Origin: an uncultured Desulfuromonadales bacterium
GTDB lineage: Bacteria > Desulfobacterota > Desulfuromonadia > Desulfuromonadales > Geopsychrobacteraceae
DNA: 38,358 nt
Assembly (NCBI GenBank): GCA_945787335.1
Contig: CALZHR010000132.1
Coordinates: 1 to 38,358, forward strand
Reading direction: 5' to 3'
Below the pieces are notes generated by a model. That model searched no databases. It saw only the letters and a program-made list of their open reading frames with translations, and was not told the DNA's origin. The translations under genes were made by a program, and so were the position numbers. Below, piece after piece: positions 10,413 to 17,903 of this stretch (its first letter is position 1; each line of letters begins with the position of its first letter).

Positions 10413-10559
10413 TCAGCGTTCTACCCCAGGGGAGCGTTCCCAGATATAGCCACAAGACGGACACTCGACATTCAGCGGATTTTGCTTGCGGAACGTCGAA
10501 CAGCCGAACAGCATGCTCAGCAGAAGGATGGCAAGCAGGGTCAGGATCAGTTTTTTCAT
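10413..10559 (-). CDS. Small lipoprotein with CPSCG zinc-ribbon-like motif (48 aa)
   Basis: This minus-strand gene has ATG at 10559 with GAGGAG seven bases upstream and a TGA at 10415-10413. It encodes 48 residues beginning MKKLILTLLAILLLSMLFGC, a lipoprotein signal with Cys20 as the likely lipidated residue (F at -2 is unusual). The mature part is only 29 residues and contains NVECPSCGYIWERSP. This CPxCGY.W pattern resembles one knuckle of a zinc ribbon or rubredoxin-like site; alone it gives two ligands, so a dimer or a partner would be needed to hold a metal. It lies tail-to-tail with the Nudix gene. No function is known to me. Confidence 0.65.
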   Translation of the reverse strand: MKKLILTLLAILLLSMLFGCSTFRKQNPLNVECPSCGYIWERSPGVER

Positions 10560-10654
10560 GCTACGACTCCTCTACTGGGTTCCGATGATCAGTCGAAGGT
10601 GATTGCACTTCGCCTTATAACTATAGCAGGTCGCTGCTGATTTCACCGTCCGGT

Positions 10655-11185
10655 TCAGCGCGACATGCTCACATCAACGTGCAGCTCGTCGGCCAGCTGG
10701 CTCAGCTCTTCCTCGACCTGATCAAGCGGAATCTCCTCCGGCACCTGGATATGGATGTCCATGCTGTAGATCGCCGCGCCGCTCTGGGGAGAGGCCTTGG
10801 CGGTGGAGTCGAGGTGGATGATGTTCAGTTTTCGGTCGGCCAGAAACTGGCTGGTTTTGTAGACGATCCCCGCCTGGTCGAGCCCTTCGATGTGCAGGCT
10901 GCAGGTTTTGAAGCCTTTGTGGTTTTTCTGCGACTGTTCCTGGAGTGGCCGGACAAAGGCCGAAATCCCCTTATCCATCTCCAGCCGTCGGCACTCTTTC
11001 AGCAACTGCTCCTCGATCTGCGGGTGGTTGCAGGAGAAGAGCAGGGTCAAGGTGAACTCGTCGGCCAGCATCGACATGCTGGTATCTTCCAGGTTACAGT
11101 CGCTGTCGAAGAGCAGCCGGGTGACATCGGCGACAATGCCGACGCGGTCCTTGCCGAAGGCGGTCATGATATAGCGGTGCGCCAT
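10655..11185 (-). CDS. Double ACT-domain protein, GcvR-like regulator
   Basis: A 176-residue cytoplasmic protein made of two ACT domains: about 3-80 (HRYIMTAFGKDRVGIVADVT) and about 92-172 (KTCSLHIEGLDQAGIVYKTS). ACT domains bind small ligands, usually amino acids. The two-ACT layout without an enzyme domain matches the GcvR family, which in E. coli antagonises GcvA in control of glycine cleavage. There is no gcv gene nearby, so that role is not supported by context. The start is ATG at 11185, five bases after GGAGG; an ATG at 11197 upstream has no comparable site. It is divergent from the DUF2817 gene. Confidence 0.82.
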   Translation of the reverse strand: MAHRYIMTAFGKDRVGIVADVTRLLFDSDCNLEDTSMSMLADEFTLTLLFSCNHPQIEEQLLKECRRLEMDKGISAFVRPLQEQSQKNHKGFKTCSLHIEGLDQAGIVYKTSQFLADRKLNIIHLDSTAKASPQSGAAIYSMDIHIQVPEEIPLDQVEEELSQLADELHVDVSMSR

Positions 11186-11285
11186 CCGATCCTCCATCCC
11201 TGATTAAGGTGAAAAACTGCCGTTAGGATAAAAACTAACCTGATCCGAAAATTTCTGCCAGCGTCAGCTGCTAGAATCTCAGGAT

Positions 11286-12350
11286 ATGGATTTTTTTTCA
11301 CCTGATTATTTGTCCGCGCGGAATAATTTCCGCGCCGCCGCCACCGCTGCAGGAGTAAAGCTCAGCGCGTTGCCGGTGCCGGGTGCGGGGGCTGCCGGCG
11401 AGCATCTGGCGACCGATATCGCCTGGCTGGGGCCGCCGACGGCGGAAAAGCTGCTGCTCCACTGCAGCGGTCTGCACGGGGTGGAGGGGTTCGCCGGTGC
11501 GGCGATTCAGCTGCAGCTGCTGCGCCAGCCGCCAAAAATTGCCGCCGACTGTGCACTTTTGCTGGTGCATGTCCTCAACCCCTATGGGATGAGCTGGCTG
11601 CGGCGGGCCAATGAAAACAATGTCGACCTGAACCGCAACTTCATCTTCGCCGATCAGCCGCGTCCGCAGCCAGCCGCGGCGTATCTGCGGCTCGATCCGC
11701 TGCTCAATTCCGCCTATCCTCCGCGCTTTGATGGCTTTTACGCCAAGCTTATTTACCACCTGCTGCGCTGCGGCTATCCAACCCTGAAGGCGGCGATCGC
11801 CTGCGGCCAGTACCGCTTCCCGCGCGGGTTGTTTTACGGCGGGGAGCAGCTCGAGCCGGGGGCGCTGCTGTATCATGATTGGCTGCAAGCACACCTGTCC
11901 GCTCCCCGCCGGCTGCTGGTGCTCGACCTGCACACCGGCCTCGGAAGGCCGGGGCAGGAGTCGCTGCTGCAGTCCCTCGCCGCGACCCCGGCGGATCTGC
12001 TCAGTCAGCGACTGGCGACCAGGGTCAGCCCCGATCACCAGGAGACCAAGGTGCTTGGCTATAAAACCAGCGGCGGGCATGAACAGCTTTACGCACGTCT
12101 TTTCCCAGTGTGCGAGATCGATTTCATCACCCACGAATTTGGCACCCGGCCTGCGCTTCAGGTGCTCAAAGCGCTGCGGGCGGAAAACCAGTGGCACCAT
12201 TACGGCGCTGGCAATATCGATCATCCGACCAAGCAGCAGCTCAAAGAGGCCTTCTGCCTGCCCGAGCGAGCCTGGCGGCAGCGGATCGTCGAACGGGGCC
12301 GTCGGCTGGTGGAGCAGGGGCTTAAAATGCTGGCAGAAGATCGGGATTGA
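11286..12350 (+). CDS. DUF2817 family zinc-carboxypeptidase-like protein
   Basis: A 354-residue protein of the DUF2817 family, related to M14 carboxypeptidases and succinylglutamate desuccinylase. Predicted zinc ligands are H64 and E67 in LHCSGLHGVEGFAG and H216 in LVLDLHTGLG. NNVDLNRNF at about 111-119 is the substrate-binding Asn-Arg motif of M14-type enzymes, and FITHEFGTRP near 280-290 probably supplies the catalytic Glu. No signal peptide is visible, so it is probably cytoplasmic and acts on an amide or peptide substrate that I cannot name. ATG at 11286 follows CAGGAT. It ends six bases before the convergent gene at 12357. Confidence 0.85.
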   Translation: MDFFSPDYLSARNNFRAAATAAGVKLSALPVPGAGAAGEHLATDIAWLGPPTAEKLLLHCSGLHGVEGFAGAAIQLQLLRQPPKIAADCALLLVHVLNPYGMSWLRRANENNVDLNRNFIFADQPRPQPAAAYLRLDPLLNSAYPPRFDGFYAKLIYHLLRCGYPTLKAAIACGQYRFPRGLFYGGEQLEPGALLYHDWLQAHLSAPRRLLVLDLHTGLGRPGQESLLQSLAATPADLLSQRLATRVSPDHQETKVLGYKTSGGHEQLYARLFPVCEIDFITHEFGTRPALQVLKALRAENQWHHYGAGNIDHPTKQQLKEAFCLPERAWRQRIVERGRRLVEQGLKMLAEDRD

Positions 12351-12356
12351 AAGATC

Positions 12357-13319
12357 TCAGTGGTTGGCCGCCAGCTTGAAAAGGGGCAACTCCGGCCCCT
12401 GCGGGACGATTCCCGAAGGGTTCAGCTTGCGGATCGCGTAGTAGCCTTGTTTGATATGGGTGACATCGACCGTGCTGCGCAGCGCGGGGATCGCAATGAG
12501 CCGGGCGAGGTAGCGGCTCAGGTTCGGGTAGTCGCTCAGCCGCTGACGGTTGCACTTGAACAGGCTGAAATAGGCGAGGTCGAAGCGGATTAATGTGACG
12601 AACAGGCGGAGGTCGGTCTCGGTCAGTTGTTCGCCAAGCAGGAAGGGGCCAATTGCCAACTGCTCCTCCAGTTCGTCAAGGGCCAGAAAGACATCGGCAT
12701 AGGCCTCGTCGTAAGCCGTTTGGCTGCCGGCAAAGCCGGCCCGGTAGACGCCGTTGTTGAGCCGCTGGTAGTAGCGCTCATTCAGCCGGTCGATTTCGTC
12801 GCGCAAGGGGGCGGGGTAGAGATCGAGCTCGGCCGGGCCTGGGAAGGCCTGATGCAACATGCGCAGGATGTCGGCCGATTCGTTGTTGACCATCCGCTCG
12901 TGCCGATTGTCCCAGAGCACCGGCACCGTCGCCCGACCGCTAAACAGCGGGTCTTCGAGGGTGTAGAGCTGGTGCAGGTAATCGAACCGGTGCAGCTGGT
13001 CCTCGCTGGCGCCGGCAAAGCCGCCGAAGCGCCAGCCCTGCGCGGTCAGCACCGGCGAGACGATGGAAATGCTGATGGCGTTTTCCAGCTGTTTCAGCGA
13101 CCGCACCGCCAGGGTGCGGCAGGCCCAGGGGCAGGTCAGCGCGACATACAGGTGGTAGCGCCCGGCCTCCGCTTTGAAGCCGCCGCGGCCGGTCGGGCCG
13201 GGTTGGCCGTCGCGGGTGATCCAGTTGCGGACCGCTGAGGCTTGCCGAAGAAAACGCCCCTGCCGGTCGCTCCTTTGGACCGGTTGCCAATCCGCAGCCC
13301 AGCGTCCTTTGATCAGCAT
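12357..13319 (-). CDS. Glutathionyl-hydroquinone reductase (ECM4/YqjG-type GST)
   Basis: A 320-residue Xi-class glutathione transferase-like enzyme that reduces glutathionyl-hydroquinones. The thioredoxin-fold domain contains LTCPWACRT with the catalytic Cys63, the hallmark of the family, and the preceding GRYHLYVA. VPVLWDNRHERMVNNESADI is the cis-Pro and glutathione gamma-Glu binding region. The all-helical C-terminal domain follows from about 165, with the LTETDLRLFVTLIRFD segment. ATG at 13319 has AAGGAGA seven bases upstream. Genuine glutathione use is not universal in this bacterial group, so the enzyme may act on another thiol adduct. The stand-alone gene lies between DUF2817 (convergent) and yceI. 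Confidence 0.9.
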   Translation of the reverse strand: MLIKGRWAADWQPVQRSDRQGRFLRQASAVRNWITRDGQPGPTGRGGFKAEAGRYHLYVALTCPWACRTLAVRSLKQLENAISISIVSPVLTAQGWRFGGFAGASEDQLHRFDYLHQLYTLEDPLFSGRATVPVLWDNRHERMVNNESADILRMLHQAFPGPAELDLYPAPLRDEIDRLNERYYQRLNNGVYRAGFAGSQTAYDEAYADVFLALDELEEQLAIGPFLLGEQLTETDLRLFVTLIRFDLAYFSLFKCNRQRLSDYPNLSRYLARLIAIPALRSTVDVTHIKQGYYAIRKLNPSGIVPQGPELPLFKLAANH

Positions 13320-13439
13320 CGGGGCGTCTCCTTCGGTTAACTGGTCGGGAGACCGCTATTGGCTCCGCTCCGGCATTACGCTCGTCGCAGAACCGTTAGC
13401 GACCTCCTTCAGCACTTGTTGATAAAACCTGTTTCTTCC

Positions 13440-14024
13440 CTATTTCTGCAGCACCGCCTCGACCTCCAGGCCGATCTCAACATCTTCACCGACCACCACG
13501 CCGCCGGTCTCCAGCGCCTTGTTCCAGGTCAGGCCGAAGTCCTTGCGGTTGATCTGGCCGGTGGCTTCGAAGCCGGCCCGCTGGTTCCCCCAGGGGTCGG
13601 TCGCGGCGCCGAGGAACGCCCCTTTGAGGGTGACTTCCTTGGTGATCCCCTTGATCGTCAGGTCGCCCACGACTGTGATGTCATTGCTGTTGCCGCTGAC
13701 GCTCTTACTGGCAAAGGTCATCTCCGGATATTTAGCCACTTCGAAAAAGTCCGGACTGCGCAGGTGATCGTCGCGTTTCTGATTGCGGGTATCGATCGAG
13801 GTCATCTGGATGGTTGCCTGTGCGCCGCTCAGCGTCTGCGCCGCCGGGTCGGCCTCAACGGTGCCGGTAAAGTCGTTGAAGTTACCGCGGACCTTGAAGA
13901 CCATCAGGTGCGGAATGGTGAAGTGGATCTGGGTGTGGGCCGGGTCGAGCTGGTAGGTTGCCGCGAAGGAGCCTGGCACAGCAATCAGCAGGGCGATCAG
14001 CGTCAGCAGCATTTTCTTCAACAT
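13440..14024 (-). CDS. YceI family periplasmic protein
   Basis: This 194-residue protein begins with a clear signal peptide (MLKKMLLTLIALLIAVPGSFA, cleavage near 21). It then has the YceI lipocalin-like barrel: YQLDPAHTQIHFTIPHLMVFKVRG, the central FFEVAKYPEMTF strand and FGLTWN near the C-terminus. YceI proteins bind isoprenoid chains such as polyprenyl quinones in a hydrophobic pocket; the physiological role is poorly defined. ATG at 14024 follows AAGGAGAG. It is divergent from the LysR gene across an AT-rich 146 bp region with three dyads, so control by that regulator is likely. Confidence 0.9.
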   Translation of the reverse strand: MLKKMLLTLIALLIAVPGSFAATYQLDPAHTQIHFTIPHLMVFKVRGNFNDFTGTVEADPAAQTLSGAQATIQMTSIDTRNQKRDDHLRSPDFFEVAKYPEMTFASKSVSGNSNDITVVGDLTIKGITKEVTLKGAFLGAATDPWGNQRAGFEATGQINRKDFGLTWNKALETGGVVVGEDVEIGLEVEAVLQK

Positions 14025-14106
14025 GGTATCTCTCCTTTTATGTGCGTAATTTTGTTATTGGCGACGTGCTGATTGGAAATCTAACTTATTTTGTATTTTA
14101 ATCAAG

Positions 14107-14154
14107 ATCTATATAGATAAATAATATTTATTTATGATAATCTCTATAGATTAT
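14107..14154. promoter_or_regulatory. Three adjacent dyads between yceI and the lysR gene
   Basis: Three inverted repeats lie in a row in AT-rich DNA. ATCTATATAGAT at 14107-14118 is a perfect 12 bp palindrome. ATAAATAA/TTATTTAT at 14117-14135 has 8 bp arms. ATAATCT/AGATTAT at 14137-14154 has 7 bp arms around CTAT. The first and last share an ATCTAT/ATAGAT core and fit the T-N11-A style of LysR sites. On the minus strand, TTGATT (near 14104-14099) and TAGATT could form the yceI promoter just downstream of the dyads. Confidence 0.45.
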
Positions 14155-14170
14155 ATCTATGGAGAAGGCG

Positions 14171-15049
14171 ATGACGCTCGAACAGTTGAAGATGCTGGTG
14201 AAAATTGCTGAAACCGGCAGCGTATTGGCGGCCGCAGAAGCGCTCTATCGCACCCAGCCGACGGTGAGCGTGGCGATCCGCAAGCTGGAAGAGGAGTTGG
14301 CGGTTGCTTTACTCGACCGGAAGCATTATCGTGCCACCCTCACCGAAGAGGGGCAGCTGCTTTGCCAGAAAGCGCAGACCATCCTCAAGCAGGTGGCGAA
14401 CTTCAGGACCCTGGCCCAGCATCTGGCGACCGGACATGAGCCGCATCTGAAGGTGGCGATCGAGGCCAGCTGCCCGCTGCCGCTGGTGCTGAAGTTTCTG
14501 CGCGACAGCGAGGCCAGGTTTCCGCAGACCGAGTTCAACCTGCAGATGGAGAACATCTGGGGGGCGCTGGAGAAGCTGCAGCAGGGGGAGGTCGATCTGG
14601 CGATCAGCCCCTGGTTCGAGGAGGACCAGCAGCTGGAGAGCCTGCCGCTGACGCAGATCAGCCTGCTGGCGGTTGCTGCTCCGGGCTACTGTCCGCCCGG
14701 CCGGCTGACCCCGGAGCTGATGAAGGAGCGAGTGCAGGTGGTGGTGCGTGACAGCAGCCGGCGGCCGCAGCAATCCTACGGCGTGCTCGAGGGTGGCCGG
14801 CACTGGCAGGTCAGCGACCATCTGACCAAGAAGGAATTGATCCTGGCCGGGATGGGCTGGGGCAAGCTGCAACAGCACCTGATCGGTGAAGAGCTCGCGG
14901 CGAAACGGCTGGTGCCGTTGCAGATCAGTAACTATGAGTGCCGGGTCACGATCGAGGTTCGCGCCGTCCGGCGCCTCGGCGAGCCGGTCGGGCCGGTGGC
15001 CGCGGCCTTGTGGGATGAATTCAAGCGGGTGGCCAGCAGCCGTTCGTGA
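14171..15049 (+). CDS. LysR-family transcriptional regulator
   Basis: A 292-residue LysR-type regulator. The winged helix-turn-helix is at 1-60 ([20 protein letters not shown], then the recognition segment with [14 protein letters not shown]), followed by a linker helix. The effector domain spans about 90-290 with the usual two-lobed periplasmic-binding-protein-like fold. The start is taken at ATG 14171, six bases after GGAG; ATG at 14159 would add four residues and lacks a site. It is divergent from yceI with putative operators in between, which is the classic arrangement for autoregulation and control of the divergent target. The effector is unknown. It lies 20 bp before the DUF188 gene and may be co-transcribed with it. 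Confidence 0.92.
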   Translation: MTLEQLKMLVKIAETGSVLAAAEALYRTQPTVSVAIRKLEEELAVALLDRKHYRATLTEEGQLLCQKAQTILKQVANFRTLAQHLATGHEPHLKVAIEASCPLPLVLKFLRDSEARFPQTEFNLQMENIWGALEKLQQGEVDLAISPWFEEDQQLESLPLTQISLLAVAAPGYCPPGRLTPELMKERVQVVVRDSSRRPQQSYGVLEGGRHWQVSDHLTKKELILAGMGWGKLQQHLIGEELAAKRLVPLQISNYECRVTIEVRAVRRLGEPVGPVAAALWDEFKRVASSRS

Positions 15050-15069
15050 CCGCTGTGGAGATGAAGCCG

Positions 15070-15516
15070 ATGCATATCTGGGTTGATGCCGATGCCTGCC
15101 CGAAGCCGATCAAGGAATTGCTGTTCCGCACCGCCGAGCGGCGCCAGGTCGCGCTGACCCTGGTTGCCAATAAACGGTTGGCGATCCCGCGTTCCGCTTA
15201 CGTGCGCTTTCTGCAGGTTGCGGCAGGCGCGGATGAGGCCGATCTGGAAATCGTTCGGCTGATGGCGGCCGGCGACCTGGTGATCACCGCCGATATCCCG
15301 CTGGCCGCCGCGGCGATCGACAAGGGGGGAAAGGTGCTCGACCCGCGCGGCGAGTTCATGACCCGCGAGAATATCCGCGAACGTTTGTCGATCCGCAATT
15401 TTATGGATGAGTTGCGCAATGGCGGGGTGGAGACGGGGGGACCGGCGGCGTTTACCGCCAGTGATAAGCAGGCATTTGCCAACCAGCTCGATCGGTTTCT
15501 GACCAAAAAAGGCTGA
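15070..15516 (+). CDS. DUF188 (YaiI/YqxD) family protein
   Basis: A 148-residue protein that matches the YaiI/YqxD family across its length. [18 protein letters not shown] at the N-terminus, the central [20 protein letters not shown], and [17 protein letters not shown] near the C-terminus are family signatures. The conserved Asp residues in VDADACP and ITADIP resemble the acidic centre of PIN/NYN-like nucleases, but no activity is established to my knowledge. ATG at 15070 gives the normal family N-terminus and has GGAG nine bases upstream; GTG 15046 and ATG 15061 are weaker. It ends three bases before the convergent TPR gene. Confidence 0.88.
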   Translation: MHIWVDADACPKPIKELLFRTAERRQVALTLVANKRLAIPRSAYVRFLQVAAGADEADLEIVRLMAAGDLVITADIPLAAAAIDKGGKVLDPRGEFMTRENIRERLSIRNFMDELRNGGVETGGPAAFTASDKQAFANQLDRFLTKKG

Positions 15517-15519
15517 AGC

Positions 15520-15963
15520 TTAACGCACGCCGATGCTGCTGAGCACCTTGCCGAGCATGCGGTTGATCGGATGGTTGCGTTTCAGGCTCTTGATCACCGC
15601 CGGTTTGCGCAGGCCGAGTTTCTTCAGTTCGGCGATGATCTTCTGATTCGGGCTGGCCTTCAGCCCCTGGCGGAAGGCATCGATCGCTCTGCCCTTGTCA
15701 CCGGTCATCAGGCAGATCCGGCCAAGGATCAAATAGTGCACCGAGTTATGCGGTTCCCGCTTGATCGACTCGCGGCAGATTTTCGCCGCCGCGGCAACCC
15801 GCCCCTGGCCGCGCGCCATGCAGTAAGCAAGATAGGTATGCAACTCGGGAGTGTTGCGATGTTCAGCGGCCTGACCGAGAAACACCTGGGCCGAGTGGAT
15901 GTAACCTTTTTCCGCTGCTTCAACGCCTTTGTGGACTAACTCATCGATTTGCTCTGGGCTCAT
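15520..15963 (-). CDS. Tetratricopeptide-repeat protein (147 aa)
   Basis: A 147-residue helical protein with about three TPR-like helix pairs between residues 5 and 115. These include GVEAAEKGYIHSAQVFLGQA, the next pair around HTYLAYCMARGQGRVAAAAK, and YLILGRICLMTGDKGRAIDA. A basic tail follows (KPAVIKSLKRNHPINRMLGK). There is no signal peptide or membrane segment, so it is a cytoplasmic scaffold or interaction protein of unknown partner. The basic tail could contact nucleic acid or membrane. ATG at 15963 follows AAGGAA nine bases upstream. It is divergent from the CBS-domain gene. Confidence 0.8.
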   Translation of the reverse strand: MSPEQIDELVHKGVEAAEKGYIHSAQVFLGQAAEHRNTPELHTYLAYCMARGQGRVAAAAKICRESIKREPHNSVHYLILGRICLMTGDKGRAIDAFRQGLKASPNQKIIAELKKLGLRKPAVIKSLKRNHPINRMLGKVLSSIGVR

Positions 15964-15982
15964 AGAATTTCAATTCCTTAGC

Positions 15983-16085
15983 TTGTCTCGTCAAAATAAA
16001 TGACAGTATAGCGGATTTTCCCCTGCCCCAGCAGTTTTTTAATGCATTTTGCCTCCCGGGGCAGGGTGAGAAATGCAGCTGCCCC
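15983..16085 (+). promoter_or_regulatory. Promoter and structured leader before the CBS gene
   Basis: TTGTCT (15983-15988) and TATAGC (16007-16012) are 18 bp apart and could start a leader of about 150 nt. In it, GGGGCAG at 16058-16064 can pair either with CTGCCCC at 16023-16029 (extended to 9 bp) or with CTGCCCC at 16079-16085. The two hairpins are mutually exclusive. No strong terminator T-tract follows either, so a regulatory role is only a possibility. Confidence 0.25.
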
Positions 16086-16166
16086 TTTGACAATGAGCGC
16101 CGGGCCGATACTCTTTTAATGTAAGTTCGAGTCGTTACTTGGTGAATTGATGCAGAGGAGGAATGG

Positions 16167-16601
16167 ATGAAAACAGTCAGAGAGATCCTAAAGGCAAAGG
16201 GTGATGAGGTCTTGACCATCGGCCAGGAGCAGACAGTTTATGATGCCCTGGTCAAGTTGGCAGAAGCGGATGTCGGCGCGCTGGTGGTCGTGGATAACGA
16301 TGGACAGCTGGTCGGCATCCTCTCCGAGCGGGATTATGCCCGCAAGGTGATACTGAAAGGGGCTTCGTCGCTCAATACGCAGGTCAAGGAGATTATGACC
16401 GAGAAGGTCTGTTTTGCGAAGCCGACCCAAACGGTTGAAGAGTGCATGGCCCTGGTGACCGAGGCCCGCTGTCGGCACCTGCCGGTGATGGAGGACTCGC
16501 AGCTGGTCGGGATGGTGTCGATCGGCGACCTGGTCAAAGCGTCAATCTCGGAAAAAGAGTTCATGATTGCCCAGCTGACCAACTATATCCATTCAAGCTG
16601 A
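16167..16601 (+). CDS. CBS-domain protein
   Basis: A 144-residue protein made of a tandem CBS pair. CBS 1 is about 8-62 (YDALVKLAEADVGALVVVD, then GQLVGILSERDYARKV). CBS 2 is about 72-130 (MTEKVCFAKPTQTVEECMAL, then HLPVMEDSQLVGMVSIGDLV). The pair forms a Bateman module that usually binds adenine nucleotides such as AMP, ATP or S-adenosylmethionine. The stand-alone form probably regulates another protein or senses energy state. ATG at 16167 has GAGGAGG six bases upstream. The 3' end overlaps the convergent shikimate kinase-family gene by 9 bp. Confidence 0.93.
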   Translation: MKTVREILKAKGDEVLTIGQEQTVYDALVKLAEADVGALVVVDNDGQLVGILSERDYARKVILKGASSLNTQVKEIMTEKVCFAKPTQTVEECMALVTEARCRHLPVMEDSQLVGMVSIGDLVKASISEKEFMIAQLTNYIHSS

Positions 16602-17141
16602 TAAGGACTTAAAAAGCTCAGCTTCAATATCTTCGGCGACCTGCTCGACGGGCAGGTCGCCGCAGTCGATTGTCAGATCGGCATACCTTTGGTAAAGCGG
16701 GCTGCGTTCGGCAAACAGCTGGGCAAAGCTCTGTCCCGGCGCCATCACCAGCCCGCGCTGCCCCATGTCTGCGATCCGTTGCTCCAGAACGGAACGCGGA
16801 ACCTGCAGATAGACCGTGCGACCGGCGCGGCGCAGTGATTTCATCCCCTTCTGGCTGTAGACGACCGACCCCCCGGTCGCGATCACGCAACGTTCGGCAA
16901 ACAGGCCGAGCAGCATCTGCTCTTCAATGGCCCGAAATTCACTGAGGCCCTGCTGGTCGATGATCAGTTGCAGGCGACGTTTTTCCTGCGTCTGGATGAT
17001 CAGGTCGGTGTCGATGAAGCCGAAACCGAGCCGTTTGGCCAGGATCACCCCGACGGTGCTCTTGCCCGCCCCGGGCATGCCGATCAGAATCAGGTTGTTC
17101 GCTGTCCCGGTCATGGGGGGCTCTTGGGTGGGAATCTCCAT
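16593..17141 (-). CDS. Shikimate kinase-family protein
   Basis: A 182-residue P-loop kinase of the shikimate kinase family, which phosphorylates the 3-OH of shikimate in aromatic amino acid synthesis. The Walker A motif GMPGAGKST is at 21-29. FIDTDLIIQ carries the substrate/Mg Asp pair (D44, D46). FRAIEEQ has Arg70, and VIATGGSVV has the Gly pair at 90-91. RSPLYQRYADLTID has R147. The lid reads RGLVMAPG instead of the common RPLL, and the 10-residue N-terminal extension is unusual. A related substrate such as homoserine is therefore an alternative. ATG at 17141 has AGGAGG five bases upstream. No other aro genes are nearby. Confidence 0.82.
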   Translation of the reverse strand: MEIPTQEPPMTGTANNLILIGMPGAGKSTVGVILAKRLGFGFIDTDLIIQTQEKRRLQLIIDQQGLSEFRAIEEQMLLGLFAERCVIATGGSVVYSQKGMKSLRRAGRTVYLQVPRSVLEQRIADMGQRGLVMAPGQSFAQLFAERSPLYQRYADLTIDCGDLPVEQVAEDIEAELFKSLSA

Positions 17142-17282
17142 TCATTCCTCCTGCACAACAGATCAGCCATCGCGTGATAATTCTTTGCCGCCCCCCTTGA
17201 GATTGATCGGGCACGCGGATTAGACTGAAGGTCGAATGCGTGCCCGAGAGAATTTTCTGAGCGGGCCGAAAAGGAGTCGACG

Positions 17283-17888
17283 ATGCGAACCCTGCTGGTT
17301 TTCTGTTTATTGTTTCTGAGCGCCTGCGCGGTGCCATTGCCGCTGATCCCGATCGACGACCGCAGTGTTGAGCCGGGCACCCAGGTGATGCGCGGCAGTG
17401 AGACTTTTCAGCTGCTCGGGACCCCGCTGAAAGTCGGCGACCCGCTGCCGTCAGTGGTCTTGTTCAACCGCAACCTGCAGGCGGTCGACCTGGCGAGCCT
17501 GCAGGGCGAAGTGCTGCTGATCAGCGTGGTGCCGTCTCTCGATACCCAGGTCTGTGAGCGGCAGACCCACATGCTCGCGGACTTCACCGATGATCAGGCA
17601 GCGCAGGTCAAGCGGATCACCATCAGCCGGGACCTGCCGTTTGCCCAGAAGCGCTTTTCCGAAGAGCTGCCGGAGCTCGGCAAGGTTTATTACCTGTCCG
17701 ATTATGCCGAAGCCAACTTCGGCCGCGCCACCGGGCTGCTGATCGACCAGATCCATCTGCTGGCGCGGGCGGTGATCGTCGTCGACCGTCAGGGGATCGT
17801 CCGCTATCTGCAGGTGGTGCCGACGATTACCCATCTCCCCAACCTGAATTCGGGGTTGGCGTTCGCTGCGCAGCTGGCCAAGCAATAA
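17283..17888 (+). CDS. tpx: Lipoprotein thiol peroxidase (Tpx-like), resolving Cys absent
   Basis: A 201-residue peroxiredoxin of the Tpx group with a lipoprotein signal (MRTLLVFCLLFLSAC, lipidated Cys15). It should therefore face the periplasm, unlike the standard Tpx. The peroxidatic Cys91 is in SVVPSLDTQVCERQT, the P-S-x-D-T-x-x-C form typical of Tpx. The next family motif reads RDLPFAQKRFS: Ser126 replaces the Cys that resolves the disulfide in 2-Cys Tpx. The only other Cys are in the signal region. It would act as a 1-Cys peroxidase needing an outside reductant. ATG at 17283 follows AAGGAG. It is divergent from the shikimate kinase-family gene and convergent with the alpha-E gene, 15 bp apart. 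Confidence 0.85.
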   Translation: MRTLLVFCLLFLSACAVPLPLIPIDDRSVEPGTQVMRGSETFQLLGTPLKVGDPLPSVVLFNRNLQAVDLASLQGEVLLISVVPSLDTQVCERQTHMLADFTDDQAAQVKRITISRDLPFAQKRFSEELPELGKVYYLSDYAEANFGRATGLLIDQIHLLARAVIVVDRQGIVRYLQVVPTITHLPNLNSGLAFAAQLAKQ

Positions 17889-17903
17889 AGCCCTTCGTCG
17901 CCT

